DNA of 64,000 nt from Wuchereria bancrofti (lineage: Eukaryota > Nematoda > Chromadorea > Rhabditida > Onchocercidae). How positions within the stretch are numbered: position 1 is the stretch's first letter; the number at the start of each line of letters is the position of its first letter. Location of the stretch: positions 4,650,495-4,714,494 of the forward strand of contig SSBO01000003.1 in NCBI GenBank assembly GCA_005281725.1, read 5' to 3'. Under the pieces are notes generated by a model, which saw only the letters and a list, made by a program, of their open reading frames with translations, ran no database searches and had not been told where the DNA came from. Of this stretch, positions 62,703 to 64,000 are shown in pieces. Both the position numbers and the translations under genes were made by a program.

Positions 62703-64000
62703 GATGTGCTAAAAATAAAAATGGAGAAGTTCCCAAGTTAATTGTTGAATATGGTAAATAATCTTTCCTCTCTGTTAAAATTTGATAGTGTTTTCTTAAC
62801 TCCGGGCTGTCCGAATTTTGATGAAGTTGATAATTACAGATATCTGCTTCAGACAGGAAAAAATGAGGAACAAAAAGGAAGTAGGATGTTTTATCCATTT
62901 ATTTCAAATATGTATTTAGGTATAAAAAAGAAAAAAAAGTTATGAGAAGTAAAAAATATTTTTTTGATAAAAAAAGGTTGGTTTAAGCCTAAATGGAAAA
63001 TTTAAGACTTTTTTATGGGACATTTATCCATTTTACTAATATACTTTTGGAATTTAGAAATATTGATCTAAAAATTATTTATCTGCTTATCCCAGTCTCG
63101 TTTTTTTCTTTTTTTTTTTTGCAATACTTTATTTTTTCATTTCATGCCATTTCGAAGTGTGGAATGAATGCATATTTAGTTTGTTATGCTGTTTTTCGAA
63201 CAATTATTGAATTGTTTTCCTATGTTAATTGCTTAGATGTTAAATGACAAAATCGAAATTCATTGTTGCTTTACTGAGCTTTGATGGAAATTAATATTTG
63301 TGGTCCATGTAGTTTTACACATTTTTCATACTACTATTAAATAAGTAAAAATTGCAATATAACAAATGAATGGCTGCTGAAAGGAATTCATATTTGCTAT
63401 TTTATGATTGCTTTCTTAATATTGATCTTGTAAGTACATTGATAAATAATGAATAATTATTCAACGAGTGGATTGTTCATCCTTCCAAATAAAATTATAT
63501 TCTTTTCAGTCCCACTTCTGTAACTTGCTTACTTTTAATGGTGGTGTAGCATAATTCTTATATTTTTTTTTTTGTAATTGTCGAGAATTAGTGAATCTTT
63601 GTTAGGGAATCTTTCTTGGTTGTGGTTTGGAGTTGATATAGACGAATGTGTTGAGCGGAGCCTATCGTAACGACTTTTATTCGCTAACAACCATGATACA
63701 CAAATATTAATCTATAGCAACAATATACTGCAACAAAAAGGTCTACGAGTATGAGACGAAGAGGAAGAAATAAATTATTGGAAAAATTAAGTAAAAGATT
63801 TAAACTGGATTAAATTGAATTAAGTGAGCGAGAAAGCAACCGAATTGTATCCTAAAAAACTAAAAAACTTAAACAAAAGGTTTAAGTTCTTATATAGTGG
63901 ACACTGGCTTACAAGCAATGATTACAGTAAACAAAACAGGTTATTTTTATTTTGTATATGGTATGAGTTGGGCTTTGACAGCACGGCAGTTAATCATAAG
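62703..64000. other. SHANK 3' flank
   Basis: No coding exon was recognised. An AATAAA at about 62714 is only about 12 bases past the SHANK stop and a second one lies at about 63488. The second is the more usual placement for a gene with a 3' UTR of about 0.8 kb. Confidence 0.45.

Noticed and set aside
1..64000. Possible bacterial defence, CRISPR, prophage or operon-type systems
   Set aside because: All recognisable genes are spliced animal genes. No direct-repeat array, ribosome binding sites or bacterial gene clusters were seen, and no clearly undescribed multi-gene system was found.

Overview
This is 64 kb of an AT-rich eukaryotic genome with short, T-rich, spliced introns. The encoded proteins look nematode, and most likely filarial or another spirurid. 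Pointers are a secreted DB-module protein (a nematode-type cysteine domain), a worm-style receptor guanylate cyclase, a SHANK with no SH3 domain, and start codons sitting a few bases behind strong TTTCAG-like acceptors, as expected for spliced-leader trans-splicing. The species assignment is an inference; I could not run a search.

Layout. 1-4.8 kb, minus: receptor-type guanylate cyclase, cut by the left edge. 7.7-10.2 kb, plus: remains of a UDP-glycosyltransferase gene. 11.4-17.7 kb, plus: VPS35, the retromer scaffold, 18 exons, 814 residues. 19.9-22.4 kb, plus: ceramide glucosyltransferase, 405 residues. 22.7-23.9 kb, plus: a phase-consistent five-exon model for an unrecognised 182-residue protein. 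24.4-25.3 kb, minus: a tentative four-exon model for a 65-residue protein. 26.2-29.4 kb, plus: NASP, the histone chaperone, 489 residues. 29.9-30.6 kb: a broken coding-like tract. 31.8-33.8 kb, minus: secreted DB-module protein. 33.8-49.4 kb: a gene-poor stretch with an unusual inverted ATT/AAT microsatellite. 49.4-62.7 kb, plus: SHANK scaffold, 23 exons, 1177 residues. 62.7-64 kb: SHANK 3' flank.

The gene models were made by hand, joining exons by reading phase, GT/AG signals and protein family similarity. For VPS35, the glucosyltransferase, NASP, the DB-module protein and SHANK every exon length agrees with the phase of its neighbours. Three introns only work with a GC donor, and one cyclase exon has no AG acceptor in reach.

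The genes do not form one pathway. VPS35 (endosomal sorting) and the ceramide glucosyltransferase (Golgi glycolipid synthesis) are membrane-traffic genes, NASP handles histones H3-H4, and the cyclase and SHANK are signalling and synaptic proteins. No bacterial insert, CRISPR array, rRNA or tRNA was recognised.
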